Source: Oscillospiraceae bacterium
GTDB taxonomy: Bacteria > Bacillota > Clostridia > Oscillospirales > Ruminococcaceae
Direction: 5' to 3'
Length of the DNA stretch: 62,116 nucleotides
NCBI GenBank assembly: GCA_004555865.1
Contig: SFJO01000013.1
Span: 1 to 62,116, forward strand
Part shown: one piece after another, positions 7,231 through 16,566 of the stretch
Numbering within the stretch: position 1 is the first letter of the stretch
Layout of the letters: the number at the start of each line of letters is the position of its first letter
Position numbers and translations under genes: made by a program
Notes under the pieces: generated by a model
Told to the model about the DNA's origin: nothing
Database searches by the model: none
What the model saw: only the letters and a program-made list of their open reading frames with translations

Positions 7231-7281
7231 AAAGCAAGGCCCTGCCCTCCCCATGGGGAGCGGCAGGGCCTTGCTTTTTTT
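7231..7281 (+). terminator. Terminator after the VOC gene
   Basis: AGCAAGGCCCTGCC (7233-7246) and GGCAGGGCCTTGCT (7262-7275) form a perfect 14-bp stem followed by T's. Confidence 0.93.
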
Positions 7282-7338
7282 GTGAGAGATTTTCCACCAA
7301 AGATGCGAAATTTCGTGGAAAACCAAACGCCGGGATGA

Positions 7339-7488
7339 CGATGCGAGAAATTTCAGCTGGACTTTGGCTATCTGTATGCCAAGGCCCGCCCGCTGGGTGA
7401 GCTGGCCCGGCGCTATCTGGATCTGTTAAAAGAGGAAATGGCGTTTCTGGATGAGGATGCGCCGGAAGAACCGCCCGCCCGGGTTTGA
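7339..7488 (+). pseudogene. C-terminal fragment, possibly of a LysR-type regulator
   Basis: A frame after TGA (7336-7338) encodes QLDFGYLYAKARPLGELARRY followed by LDLLKEEMAFLDED and stops at TGA 7486-7488. It has no start codon with a ribosome binding site. The FGYLY...R.L...A.RYLD.L pattern resembles the end of a LysR effector domain. It is probably the last 40-50 residues of a deleted gene; the family call is tentative. Confidence 0.4.
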
Positions 7489-7529
7489 CCCCAGGTGCGG
7501 AAAACAGGTGCGGCTTTTCAAAAACGAAT

Positions 7530-7571
7530 CGGGGAGAACCGACAGGCATTGCCGGCCCTCCCCGTTTTTTT
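7530..7571 (+). terminator. Terminator before nifS
   Basis: CGGGGAG (7530-7536) and CTCCCCG (7558-7564) enclose an imperfect CCGRC/GCCGG region, followed by a run of T's. Confidence 0.75.
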
Positions 7572-7576
7572 CGCCG

Positions 7577-7605
7577 TTGTGCTTTCAGGGCGTGTGTAGT
7601 ATACT
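7577..7605 (+). promoter_or_regulatory. nifS-thiI promoter
   Basis: -35 TTGTGC (7577-7582), 17-bp spacer, -10 TATACT (7600-7605). Confidence 0.6.
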
Positions 7606-7699
7606 AAAATTGTATTTGTCTGTGCATTTGCAAGCAGACACCGCGCCTAAAAAACGGCCCGGCCCGGGCTGCTGTCAATAGAAAAGAGGAACCGCATCC

Positions 7700-8842
7700 A
7701 TGCTGCACGACCCGAACATTCATTACCTGGACAATGCCGCCACCACCATGGTGAACCCGGAGGTGATCGAGACCATCACGAAGGCGATGGCCGAGCACTG
7801 GGCCAACCCCTCCAGCCTGTACACCCCCGGCGCCCACAGTGAGCTGGCCCTGAACAAGGCCCGGGCTGACGTGGCCCGCACCCTGGGGGCCACGGCGGGG
7901 GAGGTGTACTTCACCGGCTGCGGCTCGGAGGGGAACAACCTGGCCATTCTGGGCGCGGCCCGCACCCGCAAGTGGGGCAAGCGCATTGTGTGCACCGGCT
8001 TTGAGCACCCCAGCGTGGCCCTTCCCATGCAGCGCCTGGCCCAGGAGGGCTACGACGTTCAGTTTGTGGCCCCGGAGGCGGACGGCCACTTGAACGTGGA
8101 CAAGATGCTGGAGCTGGTGGATAAAAACACCATTCTGGTGGCCGCCATGCAGGTGAACAACGAAACCGGCACCGCCGTGGATGTGGCCCGCCTGGCCGCC
8201 GGGGTGAAGGCCCGCAACGACCGCACGGCCGTGCATGTGGATGGTGTACAGGCCTGGATGCGGGTGCCGGTGCGGCTGGCAAACATCGACAGCTACTCGG
8301 TGAGCGGCCACAAGATCCACGCCCCCAAGGGCATCGGCGCACTGTACCTGCGCAAGGGCTACCACATTGAGCCGCCGTATCTGGGCGGCGGGCAGGAAAA
8401 GGGGATGCGCCCCGGCACCGAGAACCTGCCCTATGCCATCGGTATGGCGAAGGCGGCCACGCTGCTCAGCCGGACGCTGCCCCAGCGCCATAAAACGCTG
8501 GTGGAGCTGAACACCCGCCTGCGGGAGGGGCTGAAGCAGTTCCCGGAGGTTACCCTGAACAGCCCGGAGGACGCGGTGCCCGAGGTGCTGAACTTCAGCC
8601 TGAATGTGATCCGCAGCGAGACCATGCTGCACCATCTGGAAACCATGGGGGTGTATGTATCCAGCGGGTCGGCCTGCAGCAAGGGCGCGGCCAGCCACAC
8701 CCTCACCGCCATGGGGCTGGAGACCCGGCGCATTGATACGGCCATCCGGGCCAGCTTCTGCGCCGACAATACCCCCGAGGACGTGGACGCGCTGCTGGAA
8801 GGGCTGAAAACTGGCCTTGCTACCCTCAGCCGCATTCGATAA
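7700..8842 (+). CDS. nifS: Cysteine desulfurase (NifS/IscS family)
   Basis: 380 residues. A PLP enzyme that takes sulfur from L-cysteine as a persulfide. NH2-terminal YLDNAATT, the PLP-Lys motif SVSGHKIHAPKG (about residues 198-209) and the mobile catalytic Cys in SSGSACSKGA are all present. The short loop around the Cys and the downstream thiI gene fit the Bacillus NifZ-ThiI pair, where the desulfurase hands sulfur to ThiI for s4U in tRNA. AAAAGAGGAACC gives the ribosome binding site. It may also feed thiamin and Fe-S synthesis. Confidence 0.94.
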   Translation: MLHDPNIHYLDNAATTMVNPEVIETITKAMAEHWANPSSLYTPGAHSELALNKARADVARTLGATAGEVYFTGCGSEGNNLAILGAARTRKWGKRIVCTGFEHPSVALPMQRLAQEGYDVQFVAPEADGHLNVDKMLELVDKNTILVAAMQVNNETGTAVDVARLAAGVKARNDRTAVHVDGVQAWMRVPVRLANIDSYSVSGHKIHAPKGIGALYLRKGYHIEPPYLGGGQEKGMRPGTENLPYAIGMAKAATLLSRTLPQRHKTLVELNTRLREGLKQFPEVTLNSPEDAVPEVLNFSLNVIRSETMLHHLETMGVYVSSGSACSKGAASHTLTAMGLETRRIDTAIRASFCADNTPEDVDALLEGLKTGLATLSRIR

Positions 8843-8919
8843 AACCGGCTTGAAATTACAAAACGGGAAGTTCGACGAAAAAATACAAAAAGTAAACAAG
8901 AAAAGGAGCAAACTACTCC

Positions 8920-10122
8920 ATGAACATGAAAGAGATCATTCTTTGCTATCAGGGCGAAATGGTCCTGAAGGGCCTGAACAAGGCGAGCTTTGAATCCACC
9001 CTGGCGAAGATTCTGCGCTACCGTGTCAAGAGCTGCGGCAACTTCAAGGTCTACCGTGCCCAGAGCACCATGTACATTGAGCCGCTGGATGAATTTGCGG
9101 ATGTGGACGAGGCCTACCGCCGTGTCAGCAAGGTGTTCGGCCTGGCGGCTTTGTCCCGCGCGGTGGTGTGCGACAAGAACTTCGAGACCATCTGCGAGAC
9201 GGCCGAGGCGTATCTGGGCGATGCGCTGCGGGGCGTGAAGACCTTCAAGGTGGAGGCCAAGCGCTCGGACAAGACCTTCCCCATGAAGAGCCCGGAGCTG
9301 TGTGCCGAGCTGGGCGGGTACCTGCTGTCCAAGCATCCCCACCTGCGGGTGAAGGTGAAGGACCCCCAGATGACCGTGATGGTGGAAATCCGGGATTACG
9401 GCGCCTACATCCATGGGCCCAAAACCCCGGGCGCGGGCGGCCTGCCCGTGGGCACCAGCGGCCGGGCGCTGAATATGCTCAGCGGCGGCATTGACAGCCC
9501 GGTGGCGGCCTACCGCATGGCCCGGCGGGGCCTGGCGCTGCACCACATCCACTTTGCCAGCCCCCCGTACACCAGCGAGCGCGCCAAGATGAAGGTGCAC
9601 AGCCTGGCCCAGATCGTCAGCGGCTACACCGGCAACTGCGTGCTGTACGTGGTGCCTTACACCGCCCCGCAGGAGTACATTCGGGACCACGCACCCGACG
9701 TGCTGTTCACCGTGCTGATGCGGCGCAGCATGATGCGCATTGCCTCCCGCATTGCCCATGAGATCGAGTGCGACGCCATCATCACCGGCGAGAGCCTGGC
9801 CCAGGTGGCCAGCCAGACGCTGAAGGCCCTGCAGTGCACCGACTGCGCCCAGGACCTGCCCATCCTGCGCCCCCTCATCGGCATGGACAAGAGCGAGATC
9901 ACCGAGACCGCCCGGGCCATCGGCACCTTCGAGACCAGCATTCTGCCCTATGAGGACTGCTGCACCATCTTCACCCCGCCCCATCCCAAGACCAAACCCT
10001 CGGTGGAGGAGATTCTGGAGGCGGAGGCCGCCATGCCCGGCCTGGCAGAACTGGAAGAGAAAGCCGCCGCCGAGGTGGAGCGCATTGCTGTGCGCCAGAA
10101 TGAGCCGGTAGAGCTGCTGTAA
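8920..10122 (+). CDS. thiI: tRNA 4-thiouridine synthetase ThiI
   Basis: 400 residues with an N-terminal ferredoxin-like domain, a THUMP domain (about residues 60-165) and a PP-loop ATPase with SGGIDSPVA at about 188-196. It adenylates U8 of tRNA and inserts sulfur; it can also serve thiazole synthesis. The C-terminal rhodanese domain of the E. coli enzyme is absent, as is normal in Firmicutes, where the partner cysteine desulfurase supplies the persulfide. AAAAGGAGC (8900-8908) precedes ATG 8920 with a second ATG two codons on. It is 77 bases after nifS and probably cotranscribed. Confidence 0.94.
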   Translation: MNMKEIILCYQGEMVLKGLNKASFESTLAKILRYRVKSCGNFKVYRAQSTMYIEPLDEFADVDEAYRRVSKVFGLAALSRAVVCDKNFETICETAEAYLGDALRGVKTFKVEAKRSDKTFPMKSPELCAELGGYLLSKHPHLRVKVKDPQMTVMVEIRDYGAYIHGPKTPGAGGLPVGTSGRALNMLSGGIDSPVAAYRMARRGLALHHIHFASPPYTSERAKMKVHSLAQIVSGYTGNCVLYVVPYTAPQEYIRDHAPDVLFTVLMRRSMMRIASRIAHEIECDAIITGESLAQVASQTLKALQCTDCAQDLPILRPLIGMDKSEITETARAIGTFETSILPYEDCCTIFTPPHPKTKPSVEEILEAEAAMPGLAELEEKAAAEVERIAVRQNEPVELL

Positions 10123-10150
10123 GCGGCCCGGCCAGAGAGGATAAAACGCC

Positions 10151-11476
10151 ATGACTGCTGAGATTATTGCCGTGGGCACCGAGCTGCTGCTCGGCGACAT
10201 TTTGAATACCAATGCCCAGTACTTGAGCCGGGAGCTGGCCGACCTGGGCATCACCGTGCTGCATCAGCACGTGATTGGAGACAATGCGGGCCGCCTGGCC
10301 CAGCTGGTGGAGGAGGCCAAGAGCCGCAGCGACCTGCTGGTGTTTAGCGGCGGGCTTGGCCCCACCGCCGATGACCTGACCAAGGAGACCGTGGCCGCCT
10401 GCTATGGCGACACCCTGCGCTTTGACGCGGAAGAAATGGAAAAGATCGAGGACTTTTACCGCCGTACCGGCCGCAAAATGCCCGAGAACAACCGCAAGCA
10501 GGCCATGGTTCCGGTCAAGGGCAGAAAGATCCCCAACCACCACGGCACGGCCCCGGGCGTGTGGTTTGAGGATGAGGGCGGCCGCTGCGCGGTGCTGATG
10601 CCCGGCCCGCCCCACGAGCTGAAGGCCATGTGGCGGGAGGGCGTGCGCCCCCTGCTGGCCGAGCGCACCGGCGGCACCCTGCACAGCATCACCCTGCACG
10701 TCATCGGCGGCGAGAGCACGCTGGAGGCCAAGGGCGGCAAGCTGTTTGCCAACGAAAACCCCACCGCCGCCATTTATGCCAAAACCGGCGAGTGCCACAT
10801 CCGCATTACGGCCCGCGCCAAGGATGTGGAGACCGCCGAGGTGATGTGCCATCAGTACGCCGAGAACTTCTACGCGCTGTACGGCGATGCGGTATACGAT
10901 GAGGACGTGCCCGGGCTGGAGTACACGGTGGTGCGGCTGCTGGCCCAGAAGGGCTGGACCGCCGCCACGGCCGAGAGCTGCACCGGCGGCCTGGTGGCTG
11001 AGCGCATGACCCGGGTGCCCGGCAGCAGCGGGGTGTTCCGGTTCGGCTTTGTTACCTATGCCAACGAGGCAAAAGAAAAGCTGCTGGGCGTGAGCCATGA
11101 GGTACTGGAGGCCAAAGGGGCCGTCAGCCCTGAGGTGGCGGCCCAGATGGCCCTGGGTGCGCTGAAAAACGGTGAGGCCGACGTGGCCGTGGCCCTCACC
11201 GGCATTGCCGGGCCGGACGGCGGCACCGAAGAAAAGCCCGTGGGGCTGGTATGGGTCGGCGCGGCCACCAAGGACGGCGTGTGGGTCAAGAAGCTCACGC
11301 TGGGCAGCCGGGACCGGGAGAGCATCCGGCAGCGGGCCTCCCAGTATGCGCTGGACCTGGTGCGCCGCCTGACGGCCGGGCTGCCCCTGCGCCATGCCCG
11401 CGCCCTAACGGCGGAAGAGGCACTGGCCGGAGACGCAGCCCTATGGGCCGGCCCTGCCCCGGAGGGGGAGGACTAA
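10151..11476 (+). CDS. cinA: CinA: nicotinamide-nucleotide amidase / competence-damage protein
   Basis: 441 residues, two domains. The N-terminal MoCF-like domain (about 1-170; LLLGDILNTNAQYL, SGGLGPTADDLT) binds and hydrolyses pyrophosphate bonds such as ADP-ribose. The C-terminal domain (about 255-420) is the NMN deamidase, with ESCTGG near residue 275, GFVTYAN and GIAGPDGGTEEKPVG. It recycles nicotinamide mononucleotide, a by-product of NAD use. The start is at ATG 10151 after AGAGAGGATAAAACGCC. Its C-terminal domain resembles the beginning of the next gene's product (see findings). Confidence 0.95.
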   Translation: MTAEIIAVGTELLLGDILNTNAQYLSRELADLGITVLHQHVIGDNAGRLAQLVEEAKSRSDLLVFSGGLGPTADDLTKETVAACYGDTLRFDAEEMEKIEDFYRRTGRKMPENNRKQAMVPVKGRKIPNHHGTAPGVWFEDEGGRCAVLMPGPPHELKAMWREGVRPLLAERTGGTLHSITLHVIGGESTLEAKGGKLFANENPTAAIYAKTGECHIRITARAKDVETAEVMCHQYAENFYALYGDAVYDEDVPGLEYTVVRLLAQKGWTAATAESCTGGLVAERMTRVPGSSGVFRFGFVTYANEAKEKLLGVSHEVLEAKGAVSPEVAAQMALGALKNGEADVAVALTGIAGPDGGTEEKPVGLVWVGAATKDGVWVKKLTLGSRDRESIRQRASQYALDLVRRLTAGLPLRHARALTAEEALAGDAALWAGPAPEGED

Positions 11477-11541
11477 GCCCGGCAGCCCGGGTTTTGTGAG
11501 AAGCGCCCGGGACGAAAAGCAATTGGAGCGGAGGAGATCAG

Positions 11542-14508
11542 ATGGCAGAGGAGAGCAAGCAGAGGGTGCACATTCTGCGCCTGTTCGGAATGGAACAGGC
11601 GGCGTTGGTGCGCATCCTGCGGGAGGCGGCGGCCCAGGGCTGCCCCGGCCTGCGCCTGCTGGAGCAGGGGGGCGAGCAGGCAGTGTGCGTGCGGGCCCGC
11701 AGCCAAAGCCCGGAGGACCTGGACTTGGCCGCCCAGTGGGCGGATGAACTGGAAAAGCTGTTGAGCAGCGCCTGCTTTGGGCGGGACGGTTTGGGCCTGC
11801 CCCAGGCGGCGGCCCAGACCCTGGCCCGGAAGGAATTTCTGGTGGTGGCGGTGGATGAGCACACCGGCAAGCTGCTGGGGCCGGTGCTGGCCAGCCTGCC
11901 GGAGGGCAAGGCGGTGTATGACTTCGGCAGCCACAGCTGGGGCGATGCCAAAAAGGCCGCCCGCATTGCCGCCCGCACCAAGGGCACCGGGGCGGAATCC
12001 GCCGCCCGCATGGGGCTGGAAGCCCTGCGGGTGAGCGGGGCAGACTGCGCCCTGATGGCCGTGCCGGAACAGGGGGAAAACCCGGCCTTTGCACTGGTCG
12101 TCACCCCGAAGGTCGCCTGGGTGCGGCTGATGGCGAAGGACGACCCGGCGGCCCGGAACTGGCTGCTGGATATGGCCCGCCGCATGGCGGCCGGGCTGCC
12201 CCCGCTGCCCGGTACCCTGCACTTTACGCCGGGCAAAACTGCCCCGGCGCTGCCGCCCCGCCCGCCGCGGCACACCCCGCACCCGGAAGAGCCGACCCCG
12301 GCACCCCCGGCGGCTGTGCCGGAGGATGCCGCCGGAACGGAGAAGACAACTGCGCCGGAAACAAAGGGGGCCGAGGAGCCGGCCGCCCTGCCCGTGCCCA
12401 AAGCACCGCAGCCGGAACCCGCCGCGGCCCCGGAAGGGGAGTGGACGGCGGCCGATGCTCAGGCCTTTGAGGAAAACGCCCAGCCGGGCAGCCCGCAGGA
12501 GGAGCGGCTTCGGGCCGCGCTGCGCCTGTACGGCGAGGAAGAGGAAGAGCTGCCCGCCCCTTACGCGGCCCCGAAAAAAAGCTACCGAGGGCGGCTTGCG
12601 GTGTGCCTTGCAGCGGTGCTGGTGCTGTGCGCGCTGGCGGCCGGCATTGCCTGGTGGCGGGCCAACAGCGGGCAGGGGCCTTCCCCCAAGGGGTACGGCA
12701 CCCTGAGTTTTGACCAGTCCGCCCAGCGCTATTACAGCCAGGCGGCCGGACGGGACAAGCGGGTGGCGGCCTATCTGGCCCTCTCCGGCCAGAAGGGTGC
12801 GCTGGTGTACGACCTGGAGCAGGACAATGCCCCCGGCACCGCCTATGCGGCCCAGCAGGAGGAACCCGTCACCCCGGGCACGCGGGCGTGCCTTGCGGCG
12901 GGCAGCGACCTGGGCAGCGCCTTCAGCAACACGCTGGTGTGGTGCCCTACCCAGGCGCTGGCGTACCTGAACCAGCTGGATCAGCAGCAGGTGCTGGCCG
13001 CCAATTACGGTTTTACTTTATATACACAGGAGCAGACCCTGCGCTGCAAGGTGGCCTCTGTGTTTTACTGGGACCCGGAGGACGACAGCTTCCCCCTGCA
13101 GCAGATGCAGGACCTGACCAACTACCGGGATTACCTGACCTTTGTGCTGGGCATCAAAAGCCGCAGCCTGTATGAGCTGCCGGTGGATCTGCAGGACACC
13201 GACCGGTTTGTGAGCCTGGTGGCCCCCACCGAGAGCGGCAGCGGCTGTCTGGTGGTGGTGGGCCGCGCCCTGCGCAGCGACGAGAGCGCTTCCGTGAATA
13301 CGGCGGCCATCACGGCGGCGCAAAGCCCCCTGATGCCCGCGAGCATGACCGGCGCGGCCGATGAGGCGGGCGCCCGCCAGCGCAACCAGGAATGGCTGGG
13401 CTGGGTGATCGCCTCCGGCGAGAGCAATGGGCAGATTCAGGAAGACGTGGGTATGCCGGAAACCGACCTGACGCTGGAACAGCTTCAGCAGGTGCTGGAC
13501 AACCTGCCGGACATTCAGATCTCCCCGGCGTACACGGCCTCGCCGGATGATACCCCGGAACCGGGCGGCAGCGCCGCCCCGAATGCCACGCTGGCTCCCG
13601 GCACCCCGGCCACCCCGGCCCCGACGCTGGCCCCCGGCGCGACGGCAATGCCCACCCCGGCACCCGGCGCCACGGCAGCGCCCGCACCCACCCAAGCGCC
13701 CCGGCCCACGGCTGCTCCGGCCAGCGGGCGAACCATCAACGTGACCATGAACGGCACCCGCCAGACCATGGACCTGGTGGAGTGCCTGGCGATGATCTGT
13801 CAGAACGAGCTGGGCTACGGGGCCCCGGCCGAGGCCATCAAGGCGCAGGCGGTGGCCGCCCGCAGCTGGGTGCTCAGCCAGGGTGGCTACCCCTCGGTGT
13901 CCGGCATCACGCCCACCCAGGCCACCCGGAACGCGGTGGCCCAGGTGGCCGATCAGGTGGTGGTGTATGGCGGCAGCGTGGCCTTTACGCCCTATTACGC
14001 CAGCGCCGCCTACGGCACCTGCTCCAGCCAGGATGTGTGGGGCGGGGCTCGGCCCTACCTGATTGCGGTGGACAGCCCCTATGACCCCACCTACGCCACC
14101 CATTGGGAGACGGTGAAGAGCTACCCCAGTGCCGACCTGGCGGCCCGTGTGAAAGAGCGGCTGGGCGAGGACCTGAAAGCGTACAGTGATGACCCCAGCG
14201 ACTGGATCGGCGATCTGAGCAAAAACTCCTCCGGTTATGTGCTGGATATGCGGGTGGGCAACACCCATCTGTCCGGCAGCCGGTTCAAGCAGAACGTGGT
14301 GAACCAGCTGAACGGCATTACCCTGCGCAGCGCCGCCTTTGACGTGGTGTACGATGAAGGCAGCGACAGCTTTGTGTTCACGGTGCGGGGCTACGGCCAC
14401 GGCTGCGGCATGAGCCAGTTTGGCGCCATCGGCTACGCCTCCAACGGGTGGAGCTATGCGGACATTCTGGCCCACTATTACCCGGGCACCAGCCTGGCTA
14501 CCTACTGA
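11542..14508 (+). CDS. Giant SpoIID/LytB-domain membrane protein with a CinA-like N-terminus
   Basis: 988 residues. From the N-terminus: a soluble domain (about 1-230) resembling the CinA C-terminal domain but with the catalytic ESCTGG replaced by DEHTGK at about 105-110; a Pro/Ala/Glu-rich linker (about 230-345); one membrane helix (about 350-371, CLAAVLVLCALAAGIAWW); an outside region of unknown fold (about 375-680); a Pro/Ala/Thr spacer with PTLAPG- and PTPAPG-type repeats (about 680-735); and a SpoIID domain (about 740-988, MICQNELGYGAPAEAIKAQA, GYGHGCGMSQFGA). SpoIID-type enzymes are lytic transglycosylases acting on denuded peptidoglycan. The catalytic Glu is present in QNELGYG. The topology (N-terminus inside, SpoIID outside) is an inference from the single helix. 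GGAGGAG lies 5' of ATG 11542. Confidence 0.88.
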   Translation: MAEESKQRVHILRLFGMEQAALVRILREAAAQGCPGLRLLEQGGEQAVCVRARSQSPEDLDLAAQWADELEKLLSSACFGRDGLGLPQAAAQTLARKEFLVVAVDEHTGKLLGPVLASLPEGKAVYDFGSHSWGDAKKAARIAARTKGTGAESAARMGLEALRVSGADCALMAVPEQGENPAFALVVTPKVAWVRLMAKDDPAARNWLLDMARRMAAGLPPLPGTLHFTPGKTAPALPPRPPRHTPHPEEPTPAPPAAVPEDAAGTEKTTAPETKGAEEPAALPVPKAPQPEPAAAPEGEWTAADAQAFEENAQPGSPQEERLRAALRLYGEEEEELPAPYAAPKKSYRGRLAVCLAAVLVLCALAAGIAWWRANSGQGPSPKGYGTLSFDQSAQRYYSQAAGRDKRVAAYLALSGQKGALVYDLEQDNAPGTAYAAQQEEPVTPGTRACLAAGSDLGSAFSNTLVWCPTQALAYLNQLDQQQVLAANYGFTLYTQEQTLRCKVASVFYWDPEDDSFPLQQMQDLTNYRDYLTFVLGIKSRSLYELPVDLQDTDRFVSLVAPTESGSGCLVVVGRALRSDESASVNTAAITAAQSPLMPASMTGAADEAGARQRNQEWLGWVIASGESNGQIQEDVGMPETDLTLEQLQQVLDNLPDIQISPAYTASPDDTPEPGGSAAPNATLAPGTPATPAPTLAPGATAMPTPAPGATAAPAPTQAPRPTAAPASGRTINVTMNGTRQTMDLVECLAMICQNELGYGAPAEAIKAQAVAARSWVLSQGGYPSVSGITPTQATRNAVAQVADQVVVYGGSVAFTPYYASAAYGTCSSQDVWGGARPYLIAVDSPYDPTYATHWETVKSYPSADLAARVKERLGEDLKAYSDDPSDWIGDLSKNSSGYVLDMRVGNTHLSGSRFKQNVVNQLNGITLRSAAFDVVYDEGSDSFVFTVRGYGHGCGMSQFGAIGYASNGWSYADILAHYYPGTSLATY

Positions 14509-14957
14509 CCGAGCCGGTTTCATCCCGTAAAAAGACAAACGAAAACGGCAGCCGCCGCGGGGGAATGCTTCCCTGCGGCGGCTGTATTTTTTTGCGGAAG
14601 AGGAGAAAATGTTCACAGAATGTTCAGAAAGAATGTTGGAAAATCGGGAAAGCGCAGCAAATCTGTAAGTCAAGTTTGTACGAAAAGCCAAAAATCGGGA
14701 AAACAGATGCCTTTTGTGGAAATATGAGATATAATAAATGCGGATTGTAATCTTTCTGCAATCTTTCAGGCAGGGGCTTGTGTGCAGCCCCGCACCCCGC
14801 CGCGCCGGCCGAAATAGGCCCCGGCGGGAGAACCGAACGGAATGCACGGCGAGAGCGGCCCGCAGGGCGGCTTTGGCGGCGGGGCGGTACTTGGCGAACG
14901 GCACAGGTGCGAAGCCCCGGGGCGTTCCCTTTTTGAAATGAAATGCGAGGATAAACC
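14509..14957 (+). other. 449-base stretch upstream of the LCP gene
   Basis: After the terminator come three AATGTT(C/G) repeats (14608, 14619, 14632), two copies of AATCGGGAAA (about 14641 and 14693) and a -10 TATAAT at 14730-14735 with only a weak -35. A GC-rich leader of about 200 bases follows to ATG 14958. I see no gene in it. Confidence 0.5.
14549..14593 (+). terminator. Terminator after the SpoIID gene
   Basis: CAGCCGCCGCGGGG (14549-14562) pairs with CCCTGCGGCGGCTG (14571-14584, one G-U), followed by TATTTTTTT. Confidence 0.88.
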
Positions 14958-16109
14958 ATGAACGAAAATCAGACAGGTGCATCAGGCATCTGGCAGCGCA
15001 TCCGGCAGGCAGCCGCCTGGAAAAAGGTTGTGGCGGCGGTGCTGGTGGTGGTGCTGATTCTGGCGGTGGCCGTGGGCTGCGTTTATAAGGACGTGGGCGG
15101 CATATTTGACACCGGTGAGGCCGGAAAGCTGAACCAGATCGCCGACGAGGACATTGAGGCCGGCGGCGAGCGCTTTTACAACCTGCTGCTGCTGGGCATC
15201 GACTACGACGCGGATGACAGCGGCCGCGACTATGCCGAAGGCAAGGGCAACACCGACGTGATCCTGTACGTGCAGGTGAACCGGGATAACGGCAAGGTCA
15301 ACGTGCTGCAGATCCCGCGGGACAGCTACATCGGCGATTACATCGACGAGGCCAAGGGCTGCACCAGCCCCACCGGCAAGATCAACAGTGTGTATGCGCT
15401 GGGCCCGGATCAGGACAATCTGATCAACAACATTGCCAATAAGATCTATGAGATGTTCAAGCTGCCGGTGGACAATTATGTGACCATCGACATGGACGCC
15501 TTCAAAACCATGCTGAACGTGATGGGCGGCATTACCATGTATGTGCCCTGGGACATTACCGACAAAACCACCGGCGAGCTGCTGGTGCCGCAGGGCACCC
15601 ACCAGATCAGCGGCGACACCGCCGAGGTGATTCTGCGCAACCGCAACTACGCCCAGGCGGACTACAAGCGCCTGGAGACCCAGCAGTACTTCTACGCGGC
15701 GCTGGTCCGCACCTTCCTGAAGGAGTACGACCTGGCCGATTACTACAAGGCCTGCAAGAACGTGGCCTACTACATCAACACCGATCTGGACCTGACCGAG
15801 ATCTACGGCCTGTACGCCACCATGACCAAGGTGAACCCTTCGGACATCTACATCGTGCGCCTGCCCGGCGGCGGCTACGATTACACCCCCGCCTTCGGTT
15901 TGGCCAGCCAGTCCGGCTATGCGCTGGATCGGGATGCGGTGGCCGCCCTGCTGAACGAGCACTTCCGGGAGGCAGACCATCCAGTGGAGGCCGACAAGCT
16001 GGAGATTCCCACCGATGTGGAATGGCCGTACGGCGTGACCAGCGACCCCGGCAAAACCCTGGGGGACGTGAACAGCGGCGAAGGCACCGAGGAGACGCCG
16101 GCGGCGTGA
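14958..16109 (+). CDS. LytR-CpsA-Psr (LCP) family cell-wall polymer ligase
   Basis: 383 residues. A short cytosolic end, one membrane helix (about residues 22-43), then the LCP domain outside the cell: NLLLLGIDYDADD, the Arg/Asp-rich pocket motif NTDVILYVQVN...LQIPRDSYI, and RNRNYAQADYKRLETQQYF. LCP proteins transfer lipid-linked glycopolymers (teichoic acid, capsule) to peptidoglycan. The polysaccharide genes at the right end of the window could supply a substrate, but they are 42 kb away. AATGCGAGGATAAACC precedes the ATG. Confidence 0.92.
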   Translation: MNENQTGASGIWQRIRQAAAWKKVVAAVLVVVLILAVAVGCVYKDVGGIFDTGEAGKLNQIADEDIEAGGERFYNLLLLGIDYDADDSGRDYAEGKGNTDVILYVQVNRDNGKVNVLQIPRDSYIGDYIDEAKGCTSPTGKINSVYALGPDQDNLINNIANKIYEMFKLPVDNYVTIDMDAFKTMLNVMGGITMYVPWDITDKTTGELLVPQGTHQISGDTAEVILRNRNYAQADYKRLETQQYFYAALVRTFLKEYDLADYYKACKNVAYYINTDLDLTEIYGLYATMTKVNPSDIYIVRLPGGGYDYTPAFGLASQSGYALDRDAVAALLNEHFREADHPVEADKLEIPTDVEWPYGVTSDPGKTLGDVNSGEGTEETPAA

Positions 16110-16125
16110 CCGCAAAACCGGCCGA

Positions 16126-16220
16126 CCTGCCCAAACGGGCAGGGGAGATTCAAACAATTAAGCCTACCTCCGGGGGTACCGGACCGCAATTGACGCGCCA
16201 AAAGGCCGCCTGTGCGGCCT
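16126..16220 (+). terminator. Two hairpins after the LCP gene
   Basis: CCTGCCC (16126-16132) pairs with GGGCAGG (16137-16143), and AGGCCGC (16203-16209) pairs with GCGGCCT (16214-16220); a T run occurs only later (about 16236). Termination is plausible but not classical. Confidence 0.4.
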
Positions 16221-16502
16221 GGTGCCCCTTTGCGCTTTTTCGGGACGGAAAAGGCGATTTCTGGCGGATTTGCACCCTCAAAGACCAAAACCGGGGGTGG
16301 GGGAGTGTCCGAATTTCGGAAAAAACAGAAAAAAGCACCAGCGGCCGAAAAAAGCCGGGTGTGCCAATGAAGAACCCTGATTGGGCAAATTTTGCGGCTG
16401 AAAAATAGCAATGAGAGAAAACGGGTAAAAATGTACAAAAAACGAACGGAAACTTTGGCAGAAACGGCGAGACGAAAACCGGCAAAACCACAACTTTTGT
16501 CG

Positions 16503-16531
16503 TTGAAAATCCGCGCTGTATTTGCTATAAT
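16503..16531 (+). promoter_or_regulatory. Strong promoter of gcdDCB
   Basis: -35 TTGAAA (16503-16508), 17-bp spacer, -10 TATAAT (16526-16531) with an extended TGC just before it. Confidence 0.8.
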
Positions 16532-16548
16532 CATGGCAGGCGAACGAG

Positions 16549-16566
16549 AATGGAATACATTCCATT
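16549..16566. promoter_or_regulatory. Palindrome downstream of the gcdDCB promoter
   Basis: AATGGAAT (16549-16556) and ATTCCATT (16559-16566) around AC: a perfect 8-bp dyad at about +12 to +29. The core GGAATACATT also occurs at 18767-18776, just before gctA. The position suits a repressor. Confidence 0.5.

Larger units (their letters stand above)
7183..7699 (+). other. 517-base stretch with remnants and signals
   Basis: Contains the VOC terminator, the gene fragment at 7339-7488, a second terminator (7530-7571) and the nifS promoter. I see no intact gene. Confidence 0.6.

Noticed and set aside
13650..13740. DNA tandem repeat in the SpoIID gene
   Set aside because: The repetition is a Pro/Ala/Thr-rich protein linker with varied codons, not a mobile or CRISPR-like repeat.
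13018..14982. A 654-codon minus-strand frame
   Set aside because: Antisense to the SpoIID coding region and shows no domain features.
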